Below, piece after piece: positions 45,901-58,002 of a DNA stretch of 64,000 nt. This stretch comes from Onthophagus taurus (Eukaryota > Arthropoda > Insecta > Coleoptera > Scarabaeidae), in NCBI RefSeq assembly GCF_036711975.1, contig NC_091966.1:6455501-6519500 (forward strand), written 5' to 3'. The position numbers and the translations under genes were made by a program. Position 1 is the stretch's first letter. Every line of letters begins with the position of its first letter. Under the pieces are notes generated by a model, which was not told the DNA's origin, made no database searches, and saw only the letters and a list, made by a program, of their open reading frames with translations.

Positions 45901-47433
45901 TATGATGGACCGTCGAGGACAATCCATTTCTCAGAGAGCTTTTCCTTTTCTTTTTCTTTTGCGCTGCCTCTCGTCGGATCTCTTGCGACAACTCGTCGAC
46001 TATAAATATATAAAAGCTAAAACCGTTCGTAATTCTTTTGAGGAGAAATATTAGTCACGAAACTCTTTTACGTTAGATTGATTTATTGGTTTTGATAAAT
46101 TTTTATGTGTTCTTTATTCTGTATATTAATAACCTAATTTCTACGTTTAATTTAATGGTTACCATGATCTTTAGATGATATTTCGCAACCTTTAATTTCA
46201 ATGCTTGATCGCATACAAACAAATTATAAATTACTTTGATAGCACTGCGGTAGGGCATCAAGATTAATAATAAAAGATGTTCGCAGATACCCTAGAAAAC
46301 TACTCACAAATTTGATTTGTGGGCACGGTTGATTACTTCGGATAATTGGATAATCTAGTAACTCATAAACGGCAACATTCCAAATAAAGTAGGAAACGAG
46401 AGAGGCTTTAAAACTCGTACACTTAGACGACCGTAATGCCCAAGAGTGTTAATTTAATAATTGCTACAAATGCTGGAAATGTTAATTACGTCGTGGTGTA
46501 AAATACCAAAACGCTTAGTTGATTCGCTTCCTATCAATCCATTTAATTTGCAATTTCGTATAACGACTTGATTTGATTTTAACTTACCCATGTAATAATG
46601 GGCGTTAGATAATCGATCCTATATATTCTAAAGAAAACGAAACTCCTACGACAGATGTACACCAACGTATGACAGTATTGAGCCAATGAGGAAGATGTGT
46701 GTGTGTGATGATATAATTTCGATGTTCGTACACCAGCATTTTCACTTTTGTTCTACTTAATCTTCGATTTTTTGCTGCCTCAATTAAGCTCGTGTTATTA
46801 AAGACAGATGAATAGGATGGGCGTTAAGCAACGATTAATTAAATAGTTTGTTGTTTAAATTTGTTGTTAATATTATATCATTATGTTTTCAAAATTTCAA
46901 TTATTAATTTGATTTGATAGATCACTGTTTATTTTGCAAAAACAATTAGTGTTTAAGTCACGAATGTTTTTAATTTAAAATTGAAAAAGCGACGATCTGA
47001 AAGGCTTATATAAATCGGCAACTTTTTATGTTTAAATAATTATAGAGCGTTTATGGAATAAATTGTGCTTTATGATAGCATTAAAATTTACTACATTGTT
47101 ACAAAATGATATGTTAATACAATATTTACGTTACATATCAAGACCTCATTTAATTTTTTTGTTTATTGATAAGTGCCTTATTACATCATTTTTTCTTGTA
47201 TCCCATTACAAAGTAATATTAAAAATTTAGTAACTATTAGAGATATTAAATCCAGTTTAGCATTGCTATTTTATAACCATTTTATCTCCAAAACAAAAGC
47301 TAGAATACAATTATGTATATTTCCAACAAGGAAGTTCCCAAAATGTTGAAATTCACTCAATAATTGTTCAAACGAGTTCTCCAGTGCACCACGTCATATA
47401 TATTATGAGGTTGTGCTTTTTCATAAGCTCCTA
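42941..47433. other. Intergenic, no gene seen
   Basis: AT-rich. There is a locally GC-richer stretch around 45700-46060 with several overlapping chance frames and a TATAAATATATAAAAG sequence near 46002. No coding pattern or splice structure supports a gene there. Confidence 0.45.
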
Positions 47434-49080
47434 TCAGGGTACATTGGAAGGTATAATAAGTTTTCGTTGGTAGCAAGACTTCTTTTTCCAACTATATAGC
47501 AATTGCTCATGAGTTTACTATTTGAGAATAAGAGTATAGATGACTGTAGAATAGGTTTTTTTTTAATGGAAAAAAACAAATAAAAAATTTAAGTCATTAG
47601 AACGTTAAACACAGAAAAAGAAGAAAGATCCACTCCAATGACGAAAGAAGAAACGACGGTGTTAGGCCAGAAAAGGAGTCGAAACAGAGAATAGGTATAA
47701 AGACAGATATTTGCAAGAAAAGCAGAAAAAGCTGAAGACATTCGCCAAAATGTCGCAAGGATGTTAAAAAACAGCTAAACTATCAAAATCTGACTTAACA
47801 GTTGGTAAAAGCAAAGCTTTACGAAGTATATTAAAGAGAACTAACATAGTTGTCCTACACGCAGACAAAGATAATACCACTGTGACATTATCTGCAGTGG
47901 CCAAAAATTGTAACACAGCAAACAGAAGCTTGAGGATTTCTTAAGCCATTTAAACTCACAGCACCCAATGATAAAATTCACCATGGCGGAAGAGAGAACA
48001 ACCAGCTACCATTTGAAGATGCATCTATTTCCAGCACAAACAATGGACAACTCAAGTAATACGCACACGAACAGTACCTACAAGCTGTATCACACCACCA
48101 CCTACAACAGAAGATGTCTGCAATTCGCATGTTTTTTCAAAGAGCCAGGAGACTGCGACGGGGATAGTTTGGGGAGCGAGGAACGACTTTAATAAACTAC
48201 AAATTTTTGCCACAAGAACCGATACCATAATATACATTTCGATGATATTTGTCATTTGCTATTAGGGTACATTAGAAGGTATAGTAAGTTTTCGTTGGTA
48301 TTGCGGCAATTGGTATTCGCAGCAATTGCTCGGCAGTTTAATATTTGAGAATAAGTGTATAGATGATCGTAGAATAGGTTCTTTTGAATGGAAAAATACA
48401 AATAAAGAAATTTAAGTCATTAGAGCGTTGAACACAGAAAAAGAAGAAATATGCACTCCAATGCCGAAAGAAGAAACGACTGTATTAGGCAAGAAAACGA
48501 GTCTGAATACAAGAGAATATGTGTAGAGACAGATATTTGCAAGATACTAGCGGAAAAAGCTGAAAACATTCGCTAAAATGCCGCAAGGATGTTAAAAAAC
48601 AGCTAAGCTATCAAAATCTATCTTAATAGTTGGTGAAAGAAAGCTTTACGAAATATATTAAAGAGAACTGACATAGTTGTCCTACCTGCAGGCAAAGATA
48701 ATGCCACCATGGCATTATGTGCAGTGGCCAAAAGTTGTAACACAACAAACAGAACCTTGAGGATTTCTTGAGCCATTTAACTTCACAGCATCCAATGATA
48801 AAGTCCATCATGGCGGAAGAAAGAACAACTAGCTACCATTTGTAGATGCATCTATTTCCAACACAAACAATGGATAACTTAAGTAATACACACACGAACA
48901 GTACCTACAAGCTGTATGATAACACCACCTACAATAGAAGATTCGCACGTTTTTTCAAAGAGCCAGGAGACTGCGACGGAGATAGTTTGGGGAGCGAGGA
49001 ACGATTTTAATAAACTACAAACTTTTATCACAAGAGCCGATACCATAATATACATTTCGATGATATTTGTCAAGACCAAC
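47434..49080 (+). repeat. Tandemly duplicated Penelope-like fragment
   Basis: A unit of about 825 bp starting AGGGTACATTRGAAGGTAT occurs at 47434-48259 and 48260-49080, the copies being clearly diverged. Each contains a plus-strand frame, KALRSILKRTNIVVLHADKD at 47813 and the more consensus-like RTDIVVLPAGKDNATMAL near 48665. These match the N-terminal RT segment (IVVLPADKGN) of Penelope-like elements. Stops follow, so both are dead. Confidence 0.6.
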
Positions 49081-49739
49081 TACTACATTAGAAACGCCAC
49101 AGTAATTTATTGTCATAAGAATAACATTAATAGAGTTTAGTTTTATTTTCAATATGATGAATATTTTGAATAATTGTTTTCTTGTCTCTCAAATTATTTC
49201 CCTAAGTGATTCCTAATTAATCCAATTAATTTTATTAATGGCACATTAATTTTTAACGAGGACGTTATTGTTGACATTTAAAATTGGTGCGATTAACTTT
49301 GACGAAATCAGTATCGAAATGTGTTGACTTTTTATTGTCCAATTAATTTACCGCAATGTATGATATAATCAAGTTTTGTTTTGATTTCTCAGTAATTACC
49401 AAATATCGTTAGAGTTACACCTTAATTTGTAATGCTCATTACATAAGGGAGTGTAATAGCTTCTCATATTTGGAGATTACTGACAAAATTCAACAGTTCT
49501 TGATTTTTGTAAAGCCTTTGTTGTTTAATTTTAATTTTTAGACGAAGCTATGCTGTTATTAGGTAATCAAGCAACCTGTATAATATATTTTGACATTGTG
49601 ATTTTGATTTTAGAATATCTTATGCAATGTGGGAGACCTAGAACTTAATAGTATTCGCTTCGTATACCTATAGACTGTACTGTTAGAAAGACACATATTG
49701 AACAGAAAATTGTTCTGTAAATTGTTCTTAGGGTGGCAT

Positions 49740-50060
49740 GCACCACCAATTTTAATTACGTCATCTTCAACACTACTTATCTTCTCCAAGCGATTTGTTG
49801 TCCTTAGTTTTCATTAGGGCTAAAATTATTACATCAATTGTGATATCTGGCAGTGTTTCAGATCCTTGGTTGGCAATATTCTTTCTGCGAGTAAGTATTT
49901 CTGGCTCCTCTTCTCCTATGATGTTTTCTTCATTTTGTCTTGTGAACAGCAGTTTGTAGAGGACTTCAAGTACCTTGAGGATTTCATCTTTTCTTGTTGT
50001 TAACTGTCCATTCTTTCTACCGTTTTCTAATTTCCTTCATACATTTATTTTCGAATGATT
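49740..50060 (-). pseudogene. RTE-like LINE fragment
   Basis: The minus strand reads NGQLTTRKDEILKVLEVLYK and then PDITIDVIILALMKTKDNKS, matching the region just before the RT palm in RTE elements and the fragment at 32079-32300. It is truncated on both sides. Confidence 0.55.
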
Positions 50061-52138
50061 TGCTTATTTATTTCTCGCATTTCTCAAAGTTTTTCATTTT
50101 TACGAGATTTTCGACAAAATCTTATCATTCAAGTCATTAATGTTATCTTCAATCTTCGGTTCATGTAGACATAGACTATCAAATTGAGACAATATCCACA
50201 GTCTTTGTCAAAACTACAATTTTGGAAACCCCCCATCAACAACCTCAACATTTACTGGATTCTGCCACATTCTGTCCTCGTTATTTCTTCTTATTAATCT
50301 GTATTTATTTCTCTTTCGATTTATTTGTTATTTTCTCGTACCATTCTGGTACGGTGGCGAACTTATTTAATACCGTGATATCCTTAACTATGTGGCAGTT
50401 ATTATAAAATCTATTTCCTTCTTTGTATTACCACCAGAAATATGTTTATATACAACCGAAGTATTCGATTTGTTATTGAGGAGTTGTAGGAGCACACATT
50501 CTTCTAAATTTGACTTGGTGCAGTTCTCAATTAACACTCAAATATCATTATTCTGAAGTTAAAAGAATAGCAATTAGACAAACTATTATTACGGATAAAA
50601 AGCTTAAGTCGAGGTCGATTGCGGCCCAGGCTCACTGATTAATATTATGTCAACTTGAAACTGGGAATCAAATTGTGATGCCTCAGCCTTGGCTTTGTCA
50701 GGTAGTGTAGAAGATCACACTACCTGACAAACACTATCTGTGGGTTGATACTGTGTTTTGGCGATTTAGAATTGTTTTCTTGTGCTATTATGGTGGTACC
50801 AAGAAGTATAATCTCTTAATTATAGATACGTGACACTGCCAAACGCTAAAGTGTTGTTCATTGATCAAAGATCAGAAGATGCTCGTTACTGAATGCGAAT
50901 CAACATCAGAGTTATGTTTTCATGAATTAATGAATTAATAATAAATTTTAAAGTCAATTTATATTCAAACCCATAAATACATCAATTATCTATAAAATTT
51001 AAGACATTGCTTATCAAACCAAAAAGTAAATTCAGATTTAAACGATGCCATCAGCGTTGTCTAAAGGTGTTTGTACTTCATGTCTGGATGTGGCTCTATC
51101 AATAGTCAATACGTAAAATAAAAAACTTTAAACAATTTAAGAATCACATAGTAAATCTTTATAATTGTAAAATATTCCTTCTAGTTCTCGTCGAAGGATG
51201 TCATTAAAAAAAATTTACATACAATTTCATCACGTTTGATTTACAGAAAATCGCCATATCCTTAATGATTTACATAAAGCGCAGGGTAACAAACAATAAG
51301 TCGTTTCGCCATATCAACTCTCTAAATATTTCAAGTATTGAAGGCATTATATCGCGTGCAAAGATCTTTCTAAGGAACATTACGTTCTCAATGCGTCGGG
51401 ATGCGTCTTACACATAAATTACACCTTTTGCTTTTGCGCGAAAGTAACACCAGCAATTATCTACAATCAATTAGAACGTATTATAATATCGTTGACATTG
51501 TTTGTTCTTTACGATCAAGTCGGTTGCACAAGGTGGTATAAGATTTTTTTATGTAGCAGGCGTATCATGAAAGCTCGCCTCTGCAAAGGAAATGGTAATT
51601 GATGTTTAATGATCGTCGTAATAATGAAGAATATAAGACAGCGATGTCGGTGTTATATTCGTGTGCTTCGCCTACACAAATAAAAATTAATTTTGAAGAA
51701 TTTCTTTAGGATTAGGAGAAGAAAATTAAATGGAAATAAGAACAGTGTTGACCAGACCTTGCTCCGAATCGATTGCTCTTGTAAATGAGGGATTTTTGCA
51801 AAAGTGACTGTCGCAGTTTCCCAATTGGAAGACTTCGATCCTCTTCTTACGCCCGGTGGCAACGTAATGCGCGATGCCCATATACCGTAAGTTGCTGCCC
51901 ATCTCCAAGAAGAAGATACACTTTTAAAAGCACCTAAATAAATAAAGCGATTGCCCGTACGTTCTAAGAATCAACTTTCGAGCGTTTGCCGACGTTATGC
52001 GAAGGTTATTTCAGAGGATTCCTCGCGTACAAAAGTTTATACCCTCCCTAGTCACGGGAGCCACAACAGAAAAAAATTTGAAAAATAACACTTTACGGGG
52101 CTGTACTAAATACATGAAACAGAATCACGATTCAATAC
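50061..52138. other. Intergenic upstream of resilin
   Basis: AT-rich with one perfect 13-bp inverted repeat (separate finding). The last few hundred bases are less AT-rich and probably hold resilin cis-regulatory DNA. No gene seen. Confidence 0.5.
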
Positions 52139-52139
52139 G

Positions 52140-52147
52140 TATATAAA
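52140..52147 (+). promoter_or_regulatory. TATA box of resilin
   Basis: TATATAAA, with an initiator-like ATTCAGCA 31-38 bp downstream (52171-52178), the expected spacing. This predicts a 5' UTR of about 88 nt before the ATG at 52263. Confidence 0.65.
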
Positions 52148-52262
52148 CGATCGACCCCCGTTGGAGATTCATTCAGCAATCATCCCAGCTCCGGCTTGGA
52201 ACCAACTAGTCATAGTTATATAAGTTTAGTGTAGTTTTCAGATTACCAACTAGTTACTCATC

Positions 52263-54591
52263 ATGTTGAAGGTAAGTAAATAAATAAATTTTTTTAATCT
52301 TATAATGTTTGTTTAAATTATTATTAATTTTCTAATAAAACCATTAAGTTTTCGTACATTATTGCAAATTAATAAATTTCTTACTCATTTAGTCTTTTTA
52401 ATAATAAAAGAATTATTTTTAATATCACACTATTAAATGAAACAAATACTTAAATTATTATTTAATCTGCTAAAAATATAACTTAATATTTTAGTGTTTG
52501 TTATTGGCGGCATTATTCGCCGTAACCATCGTGCACAGTGAACCTCCAGTTTACCTTCCACCAAATGGTAAGTAATCGTCGATGGTCTCCTCAAAAAGGA
52601 AAATGTTAACTAATTTCACCAGCAATCTCTTCACACAACCACTTTGCTAACACATCTATGTTTTTCTCTTCCGTTTTCCTTTCCGCCTAATGTCCAATCT
52701 ACAGACGGCCCAAGCACCTCATACGGCCCGCCTGGGTTTCAACCGGGAACGCCTTTAGGACCCGGTGGTGGTAATAACGGCTTTGGTTCAAATGGTAGAC
52801 CAGGTGCAACTTACGGAGCACCCGGCAATGGTAACGGTAACGGACATAATGGAAATGGATATAGTAACGGAAGACCATCGTCAATGTATGGAGCACCGCA
52901 AAATGGAAATGGTAAACCAAGTTCTACTTATGGTGCACCAAATGGAAGACCTAGTTCGACTTATGGAGCTCCCGGCAACGGGAACGGAAATGGACATAGG
53001 AATGGTAATGGTCATTCAAACGGAAATGGGCACTCAAATGGAAATGGACACTCAAACGGTAATGGAAACGGAAATGGGAGACCAAGTTCAACATATGGCG
53101 CACCTGGACAAAACGGTTATAGTAATGGAAAACCTAGTTCTACTTATGGCGCACCTGGTCAGAACGGTAACGGTTTCGGTAGTCCAAACTCTAACTATGG
53201 CCCCCCAAGTTCAACTTATGGGAGTCCTAATCTAGGAGGTTACCGCACTCCAGACAGTGACCAAACCCCTGGATCTAGCTATCTTCCACCTGGTAATAGA
53301 TATTCTATTCATGTTCTTCCAAACTAAAGCTTAATTTTTGGTAACAATTTCTCAGCTTACCAAATACCAACATATTCGAACTATTTTACTTTTGATCCCG
53401 TTTCGAAAGTATTAGATTAACTAATTTTATTATTTAGGTAACGGAAATGGGAACGGTAATGGACATGGAAATGGTAACGGAAACGGTCATGGTAATGGAA
53501 ATGGTAACGGATACGGTAACGGAAATGGTAACGGCAATGGCAGAACATACTTAGCACCAAATGGTAACGGAAACGGCAATGGAAATGGCAACGGTAATGG
53601 AAATGGTCATGGCAACGGTAATGGCAACGGAAACGGAAACGGAAACGGAAATGGCAACGGTTATCCAAGTACAACATATGGAGCACCAAATGGTAACGGA
53701 AATGGTTATCCTCGTCCTGTTTACGGAGCACCAAATGGTAATGGTAACGGAAATGGCAACGGTAATGGCAATGGTCACGGAAATGGCAACGGAAATGGTA
53801 ACGGAAATGGTAACGGACACGGTAATGGAAATGGTAACGGACACGGTAATGGAAATGGTAACGGACACGGTAACGGAAACGGACACGGAAACGGAAATGG
53901 AAACGGAAACGGTTATCCTCGTCCAACTTATGGTGCTCCAAATGGAAACGGTAATGGAAATGGTCACGGAAACGGTAATGGAAATGGTCACGGAAACGGT
54001 AATGGAAATGGTTACAGAAACGGTAATGGTCACAATAATGGAAATGGCAACGGAAACGGTAACGGAAATGGTTATCCAAGTAACACCTATGGCGCACCCA
54101 ACGGAAACGGTAATGGAGTTGCACCAGTATACGGTGTCCCCAATGGAAACGGAAATGGCGATGAAGATAATGGAGTAAGCATTCATTCATCATTATCAAT
54201 AAATTAACTAATTAATAAAACTAACTCTAAATAATCTTTAATATTTTAACATTAGGTAGCAAGTTATTCTTTTGAATACCAAGTAGAAGATGCTGATGCT
54301 GGATTAGATTTTGGACATAAAGAAGAAAGAGAAGGTGATGTTGCCACTGGGGAATACAACGTACTTCTTCCTGATGGTAGAAAACAAATTGTTACATACG
54401 TCGCTGATACTGAAGGATATAAACCTGAAGTCAACTATGAAGGTAGTAATTTAAATTGTTTTTCGCAATCTTCTTTACACTTTTAACATAATTTCCTCTT
54501 TTTAACTGCTATAATTTCTTGTTATACAGAGGGTGCAGGGGGATACCCAGATGGAAATGGCAATGGTTACCCATCCGGCGGTCCCTATTAA
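52263..54591 (+). CDS. resilin: Pro-resilin, elastic cuticle protein
   Basis: Rubber-like matrix protein of wing hinges, tendons and jumping cuticle, cross-linked by di-tyrosine and bound to chitin. Six exons: 52263-52271, 52495-52567, 52705-53292, 53438-54174, 54256-54442, 54530-54591; phases match, 551 aa. Signal peptide MLKCLLLAALFAVTIVHSEP. Exon 3 encodes elastic repeats of GRPSSTYGAP type separated by Asn-Gly runs. Exon 4 is dominated by (Asn-Gly)n with a few YGAP units. Exon 5 is the chitin-binding Rebers-Riddiford domain of resilin form (YSFEYQVEDADAGLDFGHKE, LLPDGRKQIVTYVAD). Exon 6 ends the protein. If the intron after 53292 is retained, translation stops at 53327, giving an isoform without the chitin-binding domain. 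Confidence 0.92.
53438..54150 (+). repeat. Coding minisatellite for (Asn-Gly)n in resilin exon 4
   Basis: Imperfect hexamers AAYGGN repeat over about 700 bp, interrupted by His-Gly and YGAP-type units. Larger blocks such as GGTAATGGAAATGGTAACGG recur several times around 53815-53880 and 53945-54010, suggesting recent slippage or unequal exchange. The long minus-strand open frames over this region are artefacts of the repeat. Confidence 0.9.
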
Positions 54592-56142
54592 TTGCATACC
54601 GTTTAGATTGTTTAGCAGTACAATTTTATCTATACTCGCATCGCAGTACCCGTGTTAGAAACCGTTTCTCATCAAAGCTCTTTCGTGGCCATTTACTTAT
54701 TGTTCACGACATGTTCGAGACTATGTACTAAAATTACTGCCACTCTATAATCGATTTCATATCTCATTCACTTATTTACATTATTACCAAATCCACCAAA
54801 TGTGTAGTTCACGCTCAAATTTGTATGTTGTATATACAAACCGTTACATCATTACATACCATTATTATAGTGAAACGAGTACAGTAGCAGTAGTTTTATA
54901 TATCATAAAAGACGCTTCATTAAGTATTAATTAGATTAGTTGGTATGATTTTTTGTTGACGACTATTGGCACAGTAAATACGGTTACGATTCATCCGGTA
55001 AAATATGTAATTGGTTAGGAATAGTTCTTATTTATTCTATTACGTATTTTATATTTATTATTAATTCTTTGTTTTCAATATAAAAATAAGTCTATATATT
55101 TATATATTTTATAGCCATATGCATGTTTTATATGTGTATATTTATGTGAATATAATTGTACATATAATATTCTATTTTTCTTTTAAACAAACCTTTCAAA
55201 ACATTTAAATTTGTATTAAATAGCATACATAAACTAAAACAAATACAACAAAGAAAACTAGTAACTTCCGAGTTTACTTGTTCAGCTATTAAAATAGTGT
55301 TTCCACTAAATATTTTCTGCAGAAATAAGTTAAAGAAATGAAAAACAAATTGAAAGTTACCAACCCTTCGTGCTGTTTTAGTTAATCCTTCAACCAGTTT
55401 AGTAACATATTCTATGTTCAGCTTCATTCAACTTTCTAGCTAATACTCTAATCTTGTTAACCTTTATTTTGCGATGACGTTCTGCATGGTAATTCTCTGT
55501 GATTGCTGATTGCTAGGTTTTTCTCTATTTGATATCCTTGTAATATTTTATACATAACAGTTGGCTGGTAAAATGCTGGTAAACAATAGTAGATTGAGAG
55601 CTGACAGGTTTTCTAGCTACTGTATCCGTTACTTCGATGAGTAACCATTGAATTAGTCTATCTGGATTCCTTGTGGTCCTTAATTTTCTTCCATTTATAT
55701 TAAATCCAAGTTTTTTATTATTGCATGCAATGTTTCTTCGAAATTTCATGTTTCGTATTTACTTTTTCTGGTATCTCTTCTTCGTTGATTCTTCATCTTC
55801 CTTGCTACCCTATTGAAAAATTACTGTATATACACTTGCTATTTTCATTAAGATGTCTTGTCAATTTATTTCCTCATTGGCTTCGATGAAAGCATGTTAC
55901 TAGTATGCAATGTTAGTAACCGTAACGATGTTTCATCAAACATTAGACCAATATCTCGTTTATTAGACCAATTTTAACAATATCTTTGAGAATACTGAGT
56001 TGAGGTCTAGTTGCTATGTACACTAATTACATATTAAGGTTACTTATTCAATGATTAAGCTGCTACCTAAAGCACTTCTTTAACTGCAGTCTTAGCCGGA
56101 CCTCGGCGTTATCGTTACAAGATCTCCAACATCTTTAATATA
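54592..56142. other. Resilin 3' region and intergenic DNA
   Basis: The resilin 3' UTR probably ends near 55080-55100, where ATATAAAAATAAG-like sequence lies; no perfect AATAAA follows the stop closely. The remainder is AT-rich with no recognised gene; the open frame at 55128-55427 is fortuitous as far as I can tell. Confidence 0.45.
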
Positions 56143-57409
56143 CAGGGTTTCCCAAATCCCCCGGGACGGAGCTATTAATTTTAAACGAGTGAAGAACAAA
56201 ATTTGAAAATTTGGGAATCACTAAAGAGTCATAAAAGCTATATTTTTAGATAGTTTAGAATTTCCATGCAATGTGGAGTTTTTTTAGGGGATGACCACCC
56301 CTAGATTTTTAAATAGGTAATAAAGAAAGAAACACGACTCCATAAACCAAAATCCGATATCTTAATTCTTTCAAGAATTATGAAGGGTTGACTACCAAAT
56401 GGGAAAATAAAATATTTTCATGGTTTTTTGCACTTTTATTACGATTTTTATAACAAATGTTCAAATTGTCAACCTTTTTCTATAACCCAAACGCTCATAG
56501 ATAGAATTTTGACCCATCAGGAGTATATCCCAAGTGATATTGGTGGTTCTTCAAGTATGCGATTTTCCAAATCATTGATTGATTCTGGTTTTGTTGCATA
56601 CACTCTACTTTTCAGAAATTCCCTAAAGAAAAAATCGAGTGGTGTCAGATCAGGAGATCGTGGTGGCCAGTCAATGTCACGCCTGCTGCCAATCCAACGG
56701 TTTGGAAACGTACGGCTTAAAAAATCTCGGACTGCGCGACTAAAATGTGGAGGACTACCATCTTGTTGGAACACTTATTGTCAATACCATTAGGGTCACG
56801 TACACTTGGAACCACTTGATTTTCTAACAGATGCTGATATCTGTCTCCGTCTAAATTTCCATTAATAAAAAATTGACCAATTACATTCTTTCCCATAATA
56901 CCAGCCCATACATTAATTTTCTGCAGTCTCTGAGTATGACCTTCTCTTATTAAACGTGCATTTTCGTCACTCCAATAACGACAATTGTGCCTATTAACCT
57001 CACCATTCAAGTAGAAAGTAGCCTCATCAGAGAAAATTTCTGTCAACATCACATTTTTCACGTACTATTTCCCAGAATTAAAACCTTCTTTAGAAGTCAC
57101 CTTCGTCAATTCCCATTTTCCCATTTGATAGTCATCCAGTCATAATTCTTGAAAGAATTATGATATCGGGTTTTGGTTTATGGGGTTGCGTTTCTTTTTC
57201 CATTACCTTTAAAATAAGGTAAAACTCGATAGGGGTTGCTATTTAAAAATGTAGGGGTGGTCATCCCCTAAAAAACTCTACATTGAATGGAAGTTCTAAA
57301 CTATCTAAAAATGTAGTTTTAATGATTCTTTAGTGATCCCTAAATTTTCAAATTTTTTTCTTCACTCGTTCAAAACATAGCTCTGTCCAGGGAGTTTTGG
57401 GAAACCCTG
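56143..57409 (-). mobile_element. Mariner-like DNA transposon with long TIRs, decayed
   Basis: 1267 bp flanked by TA (56141-56142, 57410-57411). It starts CAGGGTTTCCCAAA and ends TTTTGGGAAACCCTG; the inverted arms extend about 170-230 bp. The minus strand encodes a transposase in two overlapping frames: 57061-56717 (FSDEATFYLNGEVNRHNCRY, second catalytic Asp) and 56774-56517 (QQDGSPPHF, then WPPRSPDLTPLDFFF, third catalytic Asp). A frame break lies around 56750-56775 and the N-terminal part is missing, so it is inactive, though recognisable enough to be fairly young. Confidence 0.85.
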
Positions 57410-57420
57410 TATATTATAAA

Positions 57421-57465
57421 GGTTTGACGTTTCGGATGCCATGTTGCAACCTTCTTCAGAAACTG
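57421..57465 (-). ncRNA. Hammerhead-ribozyme-like motif
   Basis: On the minus strand: GTTT, core CTGAAGA (57453-57459), a helix GGTTGC/GCATCC with one mismatch, core GAAA (57430-57433), self-complementary ACGT, cleavage triplet GTC, then AAAC closing with GTTT. This is the same architecture as the motif at 25600. It is the first of several related copies. Confidence 0.5.
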
Positions 57466-57670
57466 GTTCGAAGTTCGAACAAGAAGGTTGCAACATGACA
57501 TCCGAAACGTCAAACCTTTTCTTAAAAGACGCACGGCAAAACCCGAAAGTTTCTAGTGTTAGTTCAAACTTCGAACCAGTTTCTGAAGAAGATTGCAACA
57601 TGGCATCCGAAATGTCAAACCTTTTCTTAAAAGACGCACGGCAAAACCCGAAAGTTTCTAGTGTTGGTTC
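57466..57670 (+). repeat. Repeated hammerhead-bearing unit
   Basis: A unit of CATCCGAAAYGTCAAACC, TTTTCTTAAAAGACGCACGG and CCCGAAAGTTTCTAGTGTT occurs twice in direct order (about 57500-57565 and 57605-57670). The second copy is preceded by CTGAAGA (57583-57589) and GAAA (57609-57612). The first copy has lost its CTGA. The downstream part also occurs, diverged, at about 30515-30555. Confidence 0.6.
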
Positions 57671-57952
57671 TAATTTTATTTCAATCTTTAATATAATCAG
57701 AATGGTTCCTTTATATTATTCATCCCTGGAGACAAATTTATGTTACCCTTTTATTTTTATCTTTGTAATAATTTTGTGGTGGATATTGATGAAATGGCGT
57801 TCAGTCTTCTATGAAGTACAGAATTGCATTTGATCCAGATTTATATCAGAAGAGTTCCAAGATGAAATGAACCCATTTCAATTAGGTTTTGCACAACACT
57901 CAAGATTAATAATGAAAAATCAAAAATAACCTCTTACTTGCTATTTATTATA

Positions 57953-58002
57953 TGCTTCGATACTACATAGTTTCGAGGTATTACCTCATCTTCAGTCGAA
58001 AA
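57953..58002 (-). ncRNA. Hammerhead-ribozyme-like motif
   Basis: Minus strand: TTTTCGA, core CTGAAGA (57989-57995), helix GAGGT/ACCTC with a 3-nt loop, core GAAA (57971-57974), short helix CTA/TAG, then TA and TCGAAGC, which closes with TTTTCGA. Stem II is perfect over 5 bp and stem I pairs over 5-6 bp. Of the three motifs this is the best paired. Confidence 0.55.

Noticed and set aside
45751-46054. Overlapping open frames near a TATA-like sequence
   Set aside because: There is no protein family, splice structure or poly(A) signal, and the composition is explained by a locally GC-richer patch.
53438-54150. Regular repeats that could suggest a CRISPR-like array
   Set aside because: The repeats are coding hexamers within a eukaryotic cuticle gene, with no unique spacers.
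53417-54199. Long open frames on the minus strand and in another plus frame across the resilin repeats
   Set aside because: They are low-complexity shadows of the AAYGGN hexamer repeat, which has no stop codon in several frames. Splice sites and domain content support only the resilin frame.
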